A stretch of 64,000 nt of DNA from Phyllobacterium pellucidum (GTDB lineage: Bacteria > Pseudomonadota > Alphaproteobacteria > Rhizobiales > Rhizobiaceae): the NCBI RefSeq assembly GCF_013327855.1, contig NZ_JABUMX010000007.1, positions 124,001 through 188,000 on the forward strand. Direction: 5' to 3'. The translations under genes and the position numbers were made by a program. A model generated the notes under the pieces. That model did no database searches, had not been told where the DNA came from, and worked only from the letters and a program-made list of their open reading frames with translations. Positions 26,120 through 36,357 of the stretch are shown piece after piece. Every line of letters starts with the position of its first letter. Positions within the stretch are counted from its first letter, which is position 1.

Positions 26120-27139
26120 CTAGGAACTGTGGAAGCGAAATTCCGTGCGTTGCCGGTAGGTTTCGCCGGGCATGAGGATCGTGCTAGGAAAATGTGGCTG
26201 GTTGGGACTGTCAGGGAAATGCTGCGCTTCAAGACACAGTCCGGCGAACCGCCCGTAGTTTCTGCCGCCAAGACCGGCAAGCGAAGGAATCATCGCGCCG
26301 TCGTAGAACTGCAGGCCGGGCTCGCTGGTATGAACTTGCATGGCAAGGCCATTGCCGCCGGCAAGCGACGCGGCAAATCGCATGCCCTGGCTCAACGGTT
26401 CGGAGAGGACGAAATTGTGGTCATAGGGCGTCGATCCCACGACGGCAATGCGGCGCGCCAAGCGGAAATCGTAAGGCGAACCGGCGACCGGAGCGATCTC
26501 CCCGGTGGGAATGAGACCCGCATCGACCGGTGTATAGACGTCGGCGAGGATGCGCAGGCGGTGATCGCGAATGTCGTTCGAACCGTCGAGGTTGAAATAG
26601 CTGTGCTGCGCGAAATTCGCGACCGTCGGCGCATCGGCCGTCGCTTCGATATCGACGCGCAGCGTCGCATCTTCCACGAACCGATACGTGCAGCGCACAT
26701 CGAGATTGCCTGGGAAACCCTGATCGCAGTCCGGAAGGTGGAGGGTGAGGGTTACCGCACTTTCGTCGTGGTCGACGATTTTCCAGAGACGCTGGGAAAC
26801 GCCGCCGCTGCCCCCATGGAGAGTTTGGACACCCCGTTCATTGCGGTCGAGAACGATGGTCTTGCCGTCGAGCACGAAGCTGCCATTGGCGATGCGATTG
26901 GCATAACGCCCAACGAGCGCGCCGAAATAGGGTGAGCGCTGGGGGTAGGGGGCGAATTCATCGAAACCGAGCACCACGCGCTGGAGCCTGCCGTCGGCAA
27001 GCGGGACTTCCAGATCACGGATAACGGCGCCCCAATTCAATATGCGGGCAATCGCGCCCGCTGCAGAGCGAATGATGACTTCCGATACCAGGTCGCCCTC
27101 GAACTCACCAAAGTCTTTCGTATTTGTGACGCCACGCAA
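26120..27139 (-). CDS. galM: Aldose 1-epimerase (galactose mutarotase)
   Basis: A 339-residue GalM-family enzyme that interconverts alpha and beta anomers of galactose or a related aldose. Conserved features: GRYANRIANGSF, TLHGGSGGVSQRLW, the catalytic-histidine motif NFAQHSYFNLDG, the substrate-binding DHNFVL segment and the catalytic-glutamate region GLCLEAQHFPDSPNQP. The start appears to be TTG at 27139, ten bases after GGAG, and two bases past the stop of the YjfF-like gene. Its place at the end of a galactofuranose-type importer operon supports anomer interconversion of the imported sugar. Confidence 0.9.
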   Translation of the reverse strand: MRGVTNTKDFGEFEGDLVSEVIIRSAAGAIARILNWGAVIRDLEVPLADGRLQRVVLGFDEFAPYPQRSPYFGALVGRYANRIANGSFVLDGKTIVLDRNERGVQTLHGGSGGVSQRLWKIVDHDESAVTLTLHLPDCDQGFPGNLDVRCTYRFVEDATLRVDIEATADAPTVANFAQHSYFNLDGSNDIRDHRLRILADVYTPVDAGLIPTGEIAPVAGSPYDFRLARRIAVVGSTPYDHNFVLSEPLSQGMRFAASLAGGNGLAMQVHTSEPGLQFYDGAMIPSLAGLGGRNYGRFAGLCLEAQHFPDSPNQPHFPSTILMPGETYRQRTEFRFHSS

Positions 27140-27141
27140 AA

Positions 27142-28119
27142 TCAGTGTTCTCCTGCAACGGTTCGGCTGCGCGCGGCAAGCTTTGCCTGCAGCATGACGA
27201 CGACGAGCAGGAAGAGCCCGCGGATGACCGACTGCCAGTAAGCCGAAAGCGATATCCAGCCCTTGCCGTTCTCGAAATTGAGGACATTGAACAGGATGCC
27301 CAAAAGGAGCACGCCGGCAAGTGTCGCCCCGACCGAGCCGACGCCGCCTGTCAGCAACGTGCCGCCGACAACGACTGCGGCAATGGCAAAAAGCTCCCAG
27401 CCGACACCCTCGATAGGCTGGCCGGCGCCGAATTGTGAGGCCAGGATCACGCCGGCAAGCCCGGCAAGCCCGCCGCTTCCGAGGTACACGAGGAACTTGA
27501 TCCGGTCGGCCGGCAGACCCATAAGGCGCGTCGCGTCCTCATTGCCGCCGACGGCGAGGACGCCGCGACCCGTTCCCGTGAAGTTCAGGACGATCCAGCC
27601 AATGAGATAGGCGAGCATCGCGATCCATGCGGGAATGGGAAAACCGAGGAAATTGTCTTGTCCGATCGACGTGAAGCCGCTGTCATAGGATACGGATACC
27701 GACTGATTGTCGGCAAGCAGCAACGCCGTTCCGCTCGCAGCGAGCATCATGGCGAGTGTGGCGACAAAAGGCATTATCCGCAGACGCGTCACGAGGATCG
27801 CATTGACGAGACCGACGCAGAGGCCAGCACCAACGCCGGCACCAAGTCCGATCCAGACGCCGTAGGGGCTGGCGAGCGCCGCAACGACACTGCCAAGCGC
27901 CGCAGTCGAACCGACCGAAAGATCGATGCCACCGGTCATGATGACGAAGCACATGCCGAGGGCGACAAGCGCAAACATGGAGTTGTAGCGAAGCACGCTG
28001 GTGATGTTGAAGAAACCGAGAAAATAGTCGTAGCGCGCCCAGCCAAAGAGGACGAGCAAAAGCAACGCAACCACGACACCATAACTTCCAAGCAGGGAGA
28101 TCAATCTGGTTCTGGTCAT
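27142..28119 (-). CDS. yjfF: Galactofuranose ABC transporter permease, YjfF-like
   Basis: RbsC-type permease of 325 residues, second of two permease genes in the operon. Landmarks: MTGGIDLSVGSTAALGSV, VGGNEDATRLMGLPADRIKF and GVGWELFAIAAVVVGGTLLTGGVGSV. The start overlaps the stop of the preceding permease as ATGA; upstream in-frame codons belong to that gene. Two different permeases plus one RbsA-type ATPase and a YtfQ-like receptor match the E. coli YtfQRT-YjfF galactofuranose importer. Confidence 0.88.
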   Translation of the reverse strand: MTRTRLISLLGSYGVVVALLLLVLFGWARYDYFLGFFNITSVLRYNSMFALVALGMCFVIMTGGIDLSVGSTAALGSVVAALASPYGVWIGLGAGVGAGLCVGLVNAILVTRLRIMPFVATLAMMLAASGTALLLADNQSVSVSYDSGFTSIGQDNFLGFPIPAWIAMLAYLIGWIVLNFTGTGRGVLAVGGNEDATRLMGLPADRIKFLVYLGSGGLAGLAGVILASQFGAGQPIEGVGWELFAIAAVVVGGTLLTGGVGSVGATLAGVLLLGILFNVLNFENGKGWISLSAYWQSVIRGLFLLVVVMLQAKLAARSRTVAGEH

Positions 28120-29111
28120 GCGCGCCTGCCCTGTTGCTGTATCCAGACGGCGAGCACGATTATGCCAGCCTTGACGACGAGGGCCGCTGCGTCCGGCACA
28201 CCATTGGCGAGCAGCGTATAGCGAACGAGCTGGATAGTCATCGCGCCGAGAAGCGTGCCGATGATGGTTGCCTTCCCGCCGCTGAGAAGCGTTCCGCCGA
28301 CCGCGACGGCCGCGATCGCATCGAGCTCCATGCCGAGCCCCACGAGGTTGGCGTCGCTCGACGAGTTGATGGCGATGACGATGAGTCCCGCTATCCCCGC
28401 GCACAGTCCGCTGATGGCGTAAACCGCCAGCTTCACCTTCGACACCGCGATGCCCGCAAGTTCCGCCGCCCGTTCATTGCCGCCAATTGCGATAATCTGC
28501 CTGCCGAAGACGGTCCGTCTCAGCACCCAGGCGGCGGCGACGACCAAAAGCGCCATGAGCACCACCTGGACAGGAATGCCGAAGATGCGGCCGAGACCGA
28601 TGAACTGAAATTCCGGCACGCGGAAGGTCTGCAAATTACCGTTGGTCAACACCTGGGCAATGCCGCGCCCGGCGATGAAAAGCACGAGTGTCGCGACAAT
28701 CGGCTGAATGCGGAACTTGGCGATTAGCCAGCCATTAAAAAGTCCAAGCAGCCCGGCAATGCCGACCGAGACGATCATTGCCGCAGCAACTGCCAGGCCG
28801 ACATTGTCGATCGGAATGATCTTGCCCAGGAAGATCATCGGTGCCAGCGCACCTGAAATCGCCATCAGCGAGCCGACGGAAAGATCGATACCGCCGGTTG
28901 CGATGACGAGCGTCATGCCCACCGCGACGATGACGATGGTGCAAACCTGCGTAAGGTTGACGTTGAGCGTCTGCATCGTCGCAAAATTACGGGTAAAAGC
29001 AAAATTGAAGAGAAGGAGTGCGACGAGCGCAATCAGGGTACCGTAGCGCGCCATGAAATCCATGGGGATGAAGGGTCGCGAAACGCTCTGCTGCCGGGTC
29101 GTATCGGTCAA
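28116..29111 (-). CDS. ytfT: Galactofuranose ABC transporter permease, YtfT-like
   Basis: RbsC-type permease of 331 residues with eight to ten helices. Landmarks: VGMTLVIATGGIDLSVGSLMAISG (close to the YtfT sequence of E. coli), IGGNERAAELAGIAVSKVKL and LGMELDAIAAVAVGGTLLSGGKATI. The gene overlaps the ATPase stop by ATGA. It should form a heterodimeric channel with the YjfF-like permease. Confidence 0.88.
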   Translation of the reverse strand: MTDTTRQQSVSRPFIPMDFMARYGTLIALVALLLFNFAFTRNFATMQTLNVNLTQVCTIVIVAVGMTLVIATGGIDLSVGSLMAISGALAPMIFLGKIIPIDNVGLAVAAAMIVSVGIAGLLGLFNGWLIAKFRIQPIVATLVLFIAGRGIAQVLTNGNLQTFRVPEFQFIGLGRIFGIPVQVVLMALLVVAAAWVLRRTVFGRQIIAIGGNERAAELAGIAVSKVKLAVYAISGLCAGIAGLIVIAINSSSDANLVGLGMELDAIAAVAVGGTLLSGGKATIIGTLLGAMTIQLVRYTLLANGVPDAAALVVKAGIIVLAVWIQQQGRRA

Positions 29112-30646
29112 GACAGGGCCTCCGCAATCGTTGGTGGGCTGCCATGCGCCATGGCCGACATCACCGCATCCTCCGTCGCCTCACTGCGGTCGAATGTGGC
29201 GACGCTCAAGCCTTCCCGCAGGACGAAGACCCTGTCGGCGCCCTCGGTGACTTCTTCGAGTTCGGATGAGATCATCAATACTGCGAGGCCTTCATCGGCG
29301 AGCGATTTGATCAATGACTGGATCTCGCCTTTGGCGCCGACATCGATGCCACGCGTCGGTTCGTCGAGGATGAGCAGGCGCGGGTTCATGGCGAGCCACC
29401 GTCCCAGAAGGACCTTCTGCTGGTTACCGCCGGAAAGTTCGCGCACTTTCTGGTCAGGTCCCGAACATTTTACGCCGAGTTGCTTGATGAAACGTTCGAC
29501 GATTTCGCGCTGCGCCTTCTCGTCGATGATACCGGATTTGCTGAGTTTCGGCATCAAGGCCAGCATCATGTTTTCGGCCACGCTCATTTCAGGCACGATG
29601 CCTTCGCTCTTGCGGTCCTCGGTGCAAAATCCCATCCCTGCGGCAATGGCTTCTGCGGGGCCGCGTGGTGCGAATTTTTGCCCGTCGAGTTGCATCGTAC
29701 CGGCGCGTGGCCGGTCGATGCCGAAGACAAGCCGCGCCGTCTCGGTGCGCCCCGCACCGAGGAGACCAGCAAACCCCGCAATTTCGCCCTGCCGTACGTC
29801 GAAGGAAACATCCTGGACCGCCTGGTTGATTGCGAGATTTTCTGCCGACAACAGAACATCGCCGATCTTGCGTCGATCCCGCTCGCTGAAGGCGGTCGCA
29901 TGCCCTTCGGCGCGGTCTATCGTGCGTCCGAGCATGGAAGAGACAAGCCCGATCTTGTCGATCTCGATCATCCGCGCAGATTTGATGGTCCGTCCATCGC
30001 GCATGATCGTGACGCGATCGCAAACTTCGTAAAGTTCATCGAGCTTGTGGCTGACGAAAATGACCGAGACCCCCTCTTGTTTCAATTGGCGGATAACGTC
30101 GAAGAGCACGCTCACTTCGCGTTCGTCGAGCGACGAGGTTGGCTCGTCCATAATGACCAGCTTGGCAGAAAAACCGATGGCGCGGGCAATGGCGACCATC
30201 TGTTGGGTCGCCGTGTTGAATTCCATCAACGGGCGGCGCACGTCGATACGCACGTTGAATCGCTGCAGCAATGTTTCGGCTTCCTGGTGCATGCGCTTCC
30301 AGTCGAGAAAGCCGAAGCGACGTGCCTCCCGGCCAAGACAGATGTTTTCCGTGATGGAGCGATAGGGGACGAGGTTGATCTCCTGGTAGATCGTGCTGAT
30401 GCCGCTCGCCTGGGCCTGATGTGGCGAAAAGACCTCGAACGGCCGGCCGTCAAACGTCACTTCGCCGGCATCGCGGCGATGATAACCGGTCAGCACCTTG
30501 ATCAGGGTTGATTTCCCGGCACCGTTCTGGCCGATCAGGGCATGGACCTCACCGCGCCCCACTTCGAATGAAGCGCCGGACAGAGCCGAAATGCCGGCAA
30601 ACCGCTTGTCGATCCCCGTCATCGATAGAAGTGTACCGGTGTTCAT
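29108..30646 (-). CDS. ytfR: Galactofuranose ABC transporter ATP-binding protein, YtfR-like
   Basis: Tandem RbsA-type ATPase of 512 residues. First domain: Walker A GQNGAGKST, signature FNTATQQMVAIARAI, Walker B VIMDEPTSSLD. Second domain: degenerate GLLGAGRTE, SGGNQQKVLLGRWL and LILDEPTRGIDVGAK. The ATG at 30646 is preferred over a TTG two codons earlier. It follows the binding-protein gene after a 99-base spacer with a stem-loop. Confidence 0.9.
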   Translation of the reverse strand: MNTGTLLSMTGIDKRFAGISALSGASFEVGRGEVHALIGQNGAGKSTLIKVLTGYHRRDAGEVTFDGRPFEVFSPHQAQASGISTIYQEINLVPYRSITENICLGREARRFGFLDWKRMHQEAETLLQRFNVRIDVRRPLMEFNTATQQMVAIARAIGFSAKLVIMDEPTSSLDEREVSVLFDVIRQLKQEGVSVIFVSHKLDELYEVCDRVTIMRDGRTIKSARMIEIDKIGLVSSMLGRTIDRAEGHATAFSERDRRKIGDVLLSAENLAINQAVQDVSFDVRQGEIAGFAGLLGAGRTETARLVFGIDRPRAGTMQLDGQKFAPRGPAEAIAAGMGFCTEDRKSEGIVPEMSVAENMMLALMPKLSKSGIIDEKAQREIVERFIKQLGVKCSGPDQKVRELSGGNQQKVLLGRWLAMNPRLLILDEPTRGIDVGAKGEIQSLIKSLADEGLAVLMISSELEEVTEGADRVFVLREGLSVATFDRSEATEDAVMSAMAHGSPPTIAEALS

Positions 30647-30709
30647 TACCAAGCCGTTTCTGCAGAACGTGGAAAAGCTTCGACGCCGAATAGAACACGT
30701 CGAAGGAGG

Positions 30710-30733
30710 GCCAGCGCCCTATTGAGCGCTGGC
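30710..30733 (-). other. Intercistronic stem-loop after ytfQ-like gene
   Basis: A perfect 8-bp stem (GCCAGCGC at 30710-30717 and GCGCTGGC at 30726-30733, 8-base loop) starts 12 bases after the binding-protein stop. The transcribed strand continues with CCTCC, not a T-run, so it is probably a stability or attenuation element. Confidence 0.55.
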
Positions 30734-30745
30734 ATGTTGATAAAA

Positions 30746-31726
30746 TCAATAGGCGGTGCTCAGCAGTTCCTTGGCGTTACTGGCGTCATAGAACTGGTCC
30801 GGATTGATGAGCTTGGCAGGTATCTTTTCGCCGTTTGCGTAGGCGACAGCCGTATCAAACGCTTTTGGACCAAACCGCGGATTGCATTCGACGACTGCCG
30901 CGATCTTGCCATCGACAACGCCCTGCACGGCTTCCTTGCCGCCATCGATCGAAAGCACGAGAATATCCTTGCCCGGCACCTTGCCCGCAGCCTCGATAGC
31001 CGAAATGGCACCAATGGCCATTTCGTCATTGTGGGCATAGACGACATTGGCGTCGGGATGGGCCTGGAGCAGAGTTTCCGCAACCTGACGGCCCTTGTCG
31101 CGCGCGAAGTCGCCGGTCTGCGAGGCTACGATCTTGAAGTCCGAGTTCTTGGCGATGACGTCGTCAAAGCCTTTTTTGCGGTCGTTGGCGGGCGACGAAC
31201 CGGTGGTGCCTTCAAGTTCGATGATCGTCGTCTTGCCATTTGCATTCTTGACGAGCCAATCGGCGACGCGCTGTCCTTCCTCGATGAAGTTGGAACCGAT
31301 GAAGGTAACGTAATCCTCACCCGGCTTGGCAAGCGAGGCATCGACATTACGGTCGAGCAGAATGACCGGAATGCCGGCATTCTTGGCGGCCTTGATGGCC
31401 GGGATCAGCGGCTTTTCTTCGCGCGGGGCAAGGAAGATGAGGTCGACGCCCTGGGCGATCATAGAGTTGACGTCAGCGACCTGCTTTGCGGCGGAACTTG
31501 CGGCGTCGGTGTAGACGAGCTGCCAGCCGCGCTTTTTGGCTTCGTCCTGCATGCTGGCGGTCTGAGCGAGACGCCACGGGTTGTTGCTCTCGGTCTGGGC
31601 AAAGCCAACCTTGTAGGTATCTTTCTTCTTCAGCGGCGGCGATTCCGCGAAGGCGTTGGCGGCAAACACGGCAGCAGCAAATCCTGCGGCCGAAGTTAAA
31701 AGCAGAGTGCGGCGAGTGATGGTCAT
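30746..31726 (-). CDS. ytfQ: Galactofuranose-binding periplasmic protein, YtfQ-like
   Basis: Periplasmic receptor of 326 residues. The N-terminus has a twin-arginine-like segment (TITRRTLLL) and a signal peptide ending at about residue 27 (AFA/E). The mature part closely follows the YtfQ pattern: KVGFAQTESNNPWRLAQT, VDLIFLAPREEKPL, VILLDRNVD, a DRKKGFDDVI run, SQTGDFARDKG and YAHNDEMAIGAI. E. coli YtfQ binds galactofuranose; binding of this sugar is inferred from family likeness. It leads an operon of importer genes plus galM and is divergent from a LacI-type regulator. Confidence 0.9.
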   Translation of the reverse strand: MTITRRTLLLTSAAGFAAAVFAANAFAESPPLKKKDTYKVGFAQTESNNPWRLAQTASMQDEAKKRGWQLVYTDAASSAAKQVADVNSMIAQGVDLIFLAPREEKPLIPAIKAAKNAGIPVILLDRNVDASLAKPGEDYVTFIGSNFIEEGQRVADWLVKNANGKTTIIELEGTTGSSPANDRKKGFDDVIAKNSDFKIVASQTGDFARDKGRQVAETLLQAHPDANVVYAHNDEMAIGAISAIEAAGKVPGKDILVLSIDGGKEAVQGVVDGKIAAVVECNPRFGPKAFDTAVAYANGEKIPAKLINPDQFYDASNAKELLSTAY

Positions 31727-31893
31727 AAAAATTCCCTCCCAGAAATCAGCGGGGTCGTCCCACTAAGCGATCATCGCTGCTTATAAAAATTAGTCAATAA
31801 TTATTTATATTGATTAGTCGGATCAACTGCTCCTAATATCGCCAGAGGTTCGGGGCGAGTCGATGCGCCGGGCAGGAGGGGTGAACAACGCAA
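31727..31893. promoter_or_regulatory. Divergent promoter region ytfQ / LacI regulator
   Basis: The 167-base spacer holds two operator candidates: an odd-centred palindrome AGCGATCATCGCT at 31766-31778, and TCAATA-N8-TATTGA at 31794-31813 in an AT-rich block that also carries ATTAGTC twice (about 31789 and 31814). LacI-family operators are usually compact palindromes, so the first is the better fit. No promoter hexamers are certain. Confidence 0.4.
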
Positions 31894-33024
31894 ATGAGCG
31901 AAACAGTGGAAAAAGACCCCACTGAGAAAACCAAAAGGGCTCGCGTGACCACCCGCCGCAAGCGGGTCAGCAAACGCGTGACCATGACGGATATCGCCCG
32001 TGCGGCGGGATGTTCGCAGGCGACCGTCTCATTCGTGCTCAACAAGACTCCGGGTATCAAGCTCGCCGCTGAGACGCGCGAGCGCGTCATCGAAGCTGCG
32101 CGCACCCTCGGGTATGCCGCGCCGAGCTTTGCTCACATGGAACCTGGCGAGGCCCATATCCCCCGCATTGAAGGCAAGATCGGGTTCGTGGTCGATCAGC
32201 TCGCCACAAGCCCCGAGGCCGTCGTCGCCATTGAGGGTGCGCGGCAGGCCTCATGGAATGCTGGCAATATCATCCTTGTTGCGCAGACGCTGAATGATCC
32301 GGAAATGGAGCCACGCACCATCCATGCCCTGCGCGAGCAAGGTATATCGGCGCTCATCTACATGGCGATCTTCACCCGCGAGGTGGTGCTTCCCAAGGCG
32401 GTCTATGAACTCGACGTGCCGGTCATACTCTTGAACTGCTACTCGGCCGATCACGCCTTTCCCGCCGTTGTGCCCAGCGAAATTGCCGGCGGCCAGCATT
32501 CGACCCGCCACCTCATTCACCATGGCCACCGCCGCATTGGCACGATCACTGGCGAACCGTGGATGGAAGCGGCCAAGGATCGCCTGAAAGGTTACAGGCG
32601 CGCCCTTGCCACGGCCGACATTCCCTTCGACCGGCAACTCGTCATCGAAGGCGACTGGTCGGCAAGTGCGGGCTATGCCGCGACGCGAAAACTGCTTGAG
32701 CTCGATGACAGGCCGACCGCCATTTTTTGCCAGAACGATCGCACCGCCATCGGCTGCTATGAAGCCCTGAAGGAAGCCGGCTTGCGCATTCCCGAGGATA
32801 TTTCCGTTATCGGCTACGACGACGAGGAAATTTCGCGGCATCTGCATCCGCAGCTTTCCACCTCTGTTCTGCCGCATCGCGCCATGGGCCGTTGGGCAAT
32901 CGAGCAACTCGACAGCTATCTTCACAACCCGGCCAAGCGCTATCCGGTGACGAAGCTCGAATGTCCGCTCGTCGAGCGACTGTCGGTGACCGATTGTGCT
33001 GACCGGAAAGCCGCATATCGCTAG
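31894..33024 (+). CDS. LacI-family transcriptional regulator
   Basis: A 376-residue repressor. After a basic N-terminal tail of about 28 residues ([14 protein letters not shown]), the LacI helix-turn-helix begins ([29 protein letters not shown], about 29-60), followed by the hinge and a sugar-binding domain with [13 protein letters not shown] near the C-terminus. It faces the galactofuranose-type importer operon and is its likely repressor. The gene ends in a stop codon that overlaps the stop of dctD on the other strand. Confidence 0.92.
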   Translation: MSETVEKDPTEKTKRARVTTRRKRVSKRVTMTDIARAAGCSQATVSFVLNKTPGIKLAAETRERVIEAARTLGYAAPSFAHMEPGEAHIPRIEGKIGFVVDQLATSPEAVVAIEGARQASWNAGNIILVAQTLNDPEMEPRTIHALREQGISALIYMAIFTREVVLPKAVYELDVPVILLNCYSADHAFPAVVPSEIAGGQHSTRHLIHHGHRRIGTITGEPWMEAAKDRLKGYRRALATADIPFDRQLVIEGDWSASAGYAATRKLLELDDRPTAIFCQNDRTAIGCYEALKEAGLRIPEDISVIGYDDEEISRHLHPQLSTSVLPHRAMGRWAIEQLDSYLHNPAKRYPVTKLECPLVERLSVTDCADRKAAYR

Positions 33025-34379
33025 GCCTCGGATTTTCTCTTCACATAGTCGCTTCGATCGATGCCGTGCCGTTGCAGTTTATCGTAAAACGTCTTGCGGG
33101 GTATGCCGAGCGCTTCAATTGTCGTTCGCACATCACCATGATTTGCTGAAAGGGCATCTCTAATGAGTTTCGCCTCGTACTTTTCCATGGTCTCAGGCAA
33201 GCTTTTCGGGTTAGGCGCCTGACTGGGTTTGACATCGGAAACATCGTGGAGGCCAAGCGCCATCCGCTCAGCAAAATGCGCAAGCTCGCGCACATTCCCC
33301 GGCCAGTCGTGCTCCATAAGCCGCGAGCGAATCGCAGTGGTAAATTCCGGCGGTTCCGATTTGAAACGAGCGGCCGCGCGGTTGAGAAAGTGCGTGAAGA
33401 GAAGCGGGATATCGTCCTTTCGCTCGCGCAAAGGCGGAATAGAGACAGTGACGACGTTCAAACGATAGAACAGATCCTCACGAAAATTGGCTCGCTGCTC
33501 GGGACTGCCAAGATCGACCTTTGCGGCAGCGACCACCCTCAGATCAACGGAGCGGTGCTCGTTGGTTCCGAGCGGCGCAACCTCGCGCGTCTCCAGAACC
33601 CGCAGCAATTTAACCTGCGTCGCAAGCGGCATGCTTTCGATCTCGTCGAGGAATAGCGTGCCGCCGCTCGCATGTTCGATACGCCCGACGCGTTTCTTCT
33701 GGGCCCCCGTAAACGCTCCCGCCTCATGGCCAAACAATTCACTTTCAATGACCGTATCGGGTAGGGCCCCGCAATTGAGCGCGACGAAATTTCCTTGCTT
33801 GCGGCGGCTCCATTCGTGCAACAGGCCGGCGGCCACATCCTTGCCGGTACCGGTTTCGCCGGCGATCAGTACATCGACATCGGCGTTGGCGACATGGCGT
33901 AACGTCTTGCGCAAATTCTGCATGACCGGGGTCTGGCCGAGCAGAGGCATCGCCTCGTCGGACGATTCGAGTGCCAGGCGCAATTGGCGGTTCTCGATCA
34001 CCAGCCGCCGTTTCTCCAACGCACGCCCTATGCTCTGCACCAGGCGCTCGGCGGCAAAAGGTTTCGCGATGAAGTCATAGGCTCCTTGGTGCATGGCCTC
34101 GACCGCCATTTCGATATCTCCATGCCCGGTGATGAGGATAACCGGCAGATCCGGATCGACTGCGCCCAACCGGCGGAACAGTTCGAAGCCGTCCATATGC
34201 GGCATGCGCACATCCGTGACGACGATACCCGGGAAATCCGGCGTCAGAAACCGCAGCGCGCTCATCGCATCGGCAAAGGGAGCGACATTGAAACCGGCAA
34301 GTTCCAGCGTCTGGCGATTGGCGTTGCGCAACTCGTCATCATCATCGACAAAAGCAACCGTTGGCTGGATATCCGTCAT
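33021..34379 (-). CDS. dctD: C4-dicarboxylate response regulator DctD (sigma-54 activator)
   Basis: NtrC-type activator of 452 residues. Receiver domain (about 1-120) with the phosphorylation aspartate in [18 protein letters not shown]+ domain (about 150-385) with Walker A GETGTGKD, the sigma-54-contact loop GAFTGA and Walker [12 protein letters not shown]; and a Fis-type helix-turn-helix at the end ([22 protein letters not shown]). It activates dctA transcription when phosphorylated by DctB. It overlaps dctB by ATGA. The dctA promoter with sigma-54 elements and palindromic upstream sites is 2 kb away, beyond dctB. Confidence 0.94.
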   Translation of the reverse strand: MTDIQPTVAFVDDDDELRNANRQTLELAGFNVAPFADAMSALRFLTPDFPGIVVTDVRMPHMDGFELFRRLGAVDPDLPVILITGHGDIEMAVEAMHQGAYDFIAKPFAAERLVQSIGRALEKRRLVIENRQLRLALESSDEAMPLLGQTPVMQNLRKTLRHVANADVDVLIAGETGTGKDVAAGLLHEWSRRKQGNFVALNCGALPDTVIESELFGHEAGAFTGAQKKRVGRIEHASGGTLFLDEIESMPLATQVKLLRVLETREVAPLGTNEHRSVDLRVVAAAKVDLGSPEQRANFREDLFYRLNVVTVSIPPLRERKDDIPLLFTHFLNRAAARFKSEPPEFTTAIRSRLMEHDWPGNVRELAHFAERMALGLHDVSDVKPSQAPNPKSLPETMEKYEAKLIRDALSANHGDVRTTIEALGIPRKTFYDKLQRHGIDRSDYVKRKSEA

Positions 34380-36226
34380 GCGACCCTCGGCAAATGCACA
34401 GTGAACGTCGTCCCGCCCGAACTCGATACGACTTCGATACGGCCTCCATATTCGGCGACGATGTCATGACAGATGACCAGCCCCAGGCCGAGGCCACGCT
34501 CCTTCGACGTGTTGAACGGCGTGAACATCGCCTGCATGATGACGTCCGGAATACCGGGGCCATTGTCAGAAACAATGAGCGCAACTTCGTCTTCGTTCAC
34601 CGCATAGCGCAGATTGATACGGCTTTTTGGCCCACCTTCCGTCGCCTCGAGGGCGTTCTGCATGAGGTTGATAAGTACCTGTTCGAGCCGGATGCGATTG
34701 CCGTTCACCTTGATTTCGGGAGGCGGGATGTCGGTCGTGATGTGTCCTACCGTCTGGCGAAACCGGCTACCGAGCAGAAGCATGGCACCATCGATGATGT
34801 CGCAGACGGCGATTCGGCCGGTGTCGCCCGTGCCCTTGCGTGAAAATGTACGCAGTTCATCCGTGATGCTGCCTATCCGTTCGGTGAGCCCGGCAATCGA
34901 TGCGAGATTTGCCTTGGCGGAATCGTACTGCGTGCGGTCAAGAAAGATCTGGGCGTTGTCGGCATAGGCGCGGATCGCGGCGACAGGCTGGTTGATCTCA
35001 TGAGCGACGCCGGCTGTGACCTGCCCGAGGATGGCGAGGCGGTTTGCCTGTACAAGTTCCTGCTGAACCGTTTGGAGCTTTGCTTCCGTCTTCTGCCGCT
35101 CTTCCGATTCCATGACGAGTTCCGCGTGGGCGGCGCTGAGATCGGCCGTGCGTGCGGCCACCCGGCGCTCAAGCTCGATCCGGGCCGCGTCCTGTTCGCG
35201 GGCCCGGCGCAGTGCAAGGCCCCGTCGTCGCATGACAAATGCCGCCAGTCCGGCCAACGGGGCGAGCACGAGCAGTGCGAGAGAAAGCGCCGTGCGGGTT
35301 GCTTCTGCCACGGCGGCTGTCGATGGCGTTAACAGCTGCAACGTCCAGTTGGTGGTTGGAACCGCAGCTTCGACACGCACGAACTCCGCGCTCTTGGTCG
35401 CGCCGGGCAGGCGCGCCGCCACGATATCAGGCTGGCTTTGCGGCAAAGCAGGAATGACATTAAGGGGCTCCAGCGGCGCATCGCCAAACTGGAGACTTTC
35501 GCGCAGCGGCCGCTTCTGGTCGGCGGGAACCGCCTCGCGAGTCATGAAGCGCCATTCAGGGAAACTGGTGATCAGGACGATGCCGCGTTGGTCGGTGACA
35601 AAGGTCGGGTCGCTGTTTTTGCGCCAATCGGTTTCCAGTTCATCGAACTCGACCTTCACGACAATCACCCCGAGGAGACCGGAAGGACCATCGATCCGCT
35701 TGGAAATATAAAGGCCTGGGCGCTTGCTTATGGTTCCAAGTGCGTAGTGCTCGGCGCTGCCGTTTTCCACCGCCCGCGTATAATAGGGACGGAAGCTGTA
35801 ATCGATGCCGACGAAACTGGTGGGTTCGCGCCAATTGCTCGCGGCAACCGCAAGGCCATTGGCATTGAGAAGGTAAATGACGGCCGCCCGGGTTCCGGGA
35901 ACGAGGCTTTCGAGCCTGCCGCTAATCAGCTTGAACATGCTCTCACTGCCCGACGACAGGGCGCTGAGAACGTCACGGTCTTGCGAAAGCACCAGCGGCA
36001 GGGACCGCTGCTTTTCAAGCACGGTCCGCAAGAGGACGGCGTTAAGTTCGGCGCTGCTTTGTGCGCGAGCCCGCAGCGAGTCATAGGCACGCTCGCGACC
36101 ATAGCGCGCCGCGCCAAAAAGGCACACGCCGATCAGGATCGCCGCAACGACGGCGAAAACATATTTCGCCACAGGCTTTGACTTGCCATAGGCGTCGACA
36201 GGGCCGATTTCGGAAGCGTGCTCCAT
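34376..36226 (-). CDS. dctB: C4-dicarboxylate sensor histidine kinase DctB
   Basis: Membrane sensor kinase of 616 residues. One helix at about residues 20-41, a periplasmic double-Cache-like sensor region, a second helix near residue 300, a coiled-coil-like linker ([19 protein letters not shown]), then HisKA with the phospho-acceptor His in [17 protein letters not shown] and an HATPase domain with [16 protein letters not shown] and [12 protein letters not shown]. The start at 36226 (MEHASEIG) has GGAAAA upstream; the frame is open to 36292 but without better support. It senses external C4-dicarboxylates and phosphorylates DctD. Confidence 0.93.
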   Translation of the reverse strand: MEHASEIGPVDAYGKSKPVAKYVFAVVAAILIGVCLFGAARYGRERAYDSLRARAQSSAELNAVLLRTVLEKQRSLPLVLSQDRDVLSALSSGSESMFKLISGRLESLVPGTRAAVIYLLNANGLAVAASNWREPTSFVGIDYSFRPYYTRAVENGSAEHYALGTISKRPGLYISKRIDGPSGLLGVIVVKVEFDELETDWRKNSDPTFVTDQRGIVLITSFPEWRFMTREAVPADQKRPLRESLQFGDAPLEPLNVIPALPQSQPDIVAARLPGATKSAEFVRVEAAVPTTNWTLQLLTPSTAAVAEATRTALSLALLVLAPLAGLAAFVMRRRGLALRRAREQDAARIELERRVAARTADLSAAHAELVMESEERQKTEAKLQTVQQELVQANRLAILGQVTAGVAHEINQPVAAIRAYADNAQIFLDRTQYDSAKANLASIAGLTERIGSITDELRTFSRKGTGDTGRIAVCDIIDGAMLLLGSRFRQTVGHITTDIPPPEIKVNGNRIRLEQVLINLMQNALEATEGGPKSRINLRYAVNEDEVALIVSDNGPGIPDVIMQAMFTPFNTSKERGLGLGLVICHDIVAEYGGRIEVVSSSGGTTFTVHLPRVA

Positions 36227-36235
36227 TTTTCCATC

Positions 36236-36284
36236 TGTGCATAAATCCGCACAAATAACAATAATGTCGTGCGAAACTTCGCAC
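36236..36284. promoter_or_regulatory. Two DctD-type upstream activator sites
   Basis: Site 1 is TGTGC-N8-GCACA at 36236-36253; site 2 is the perfect palindrome GTGCGAA-AC-TTCGCAC at 36269-36284. Their centres are 32 bases apart, about three helical turns, and they lie roughly 75-120 bases upstream of the sigma-54 element of dctA. Both follow the TGTGC...GCACA pattern known for rhizobial DctD sites. Confidence 0.8.
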
Positions 36285-36357
36285 GGACCCACGACAACCC
36301 ATTTTTAGGTGCAAATAATATCTTTTGTTTTCAATGCTTTATTAATTTCCACGAAAC

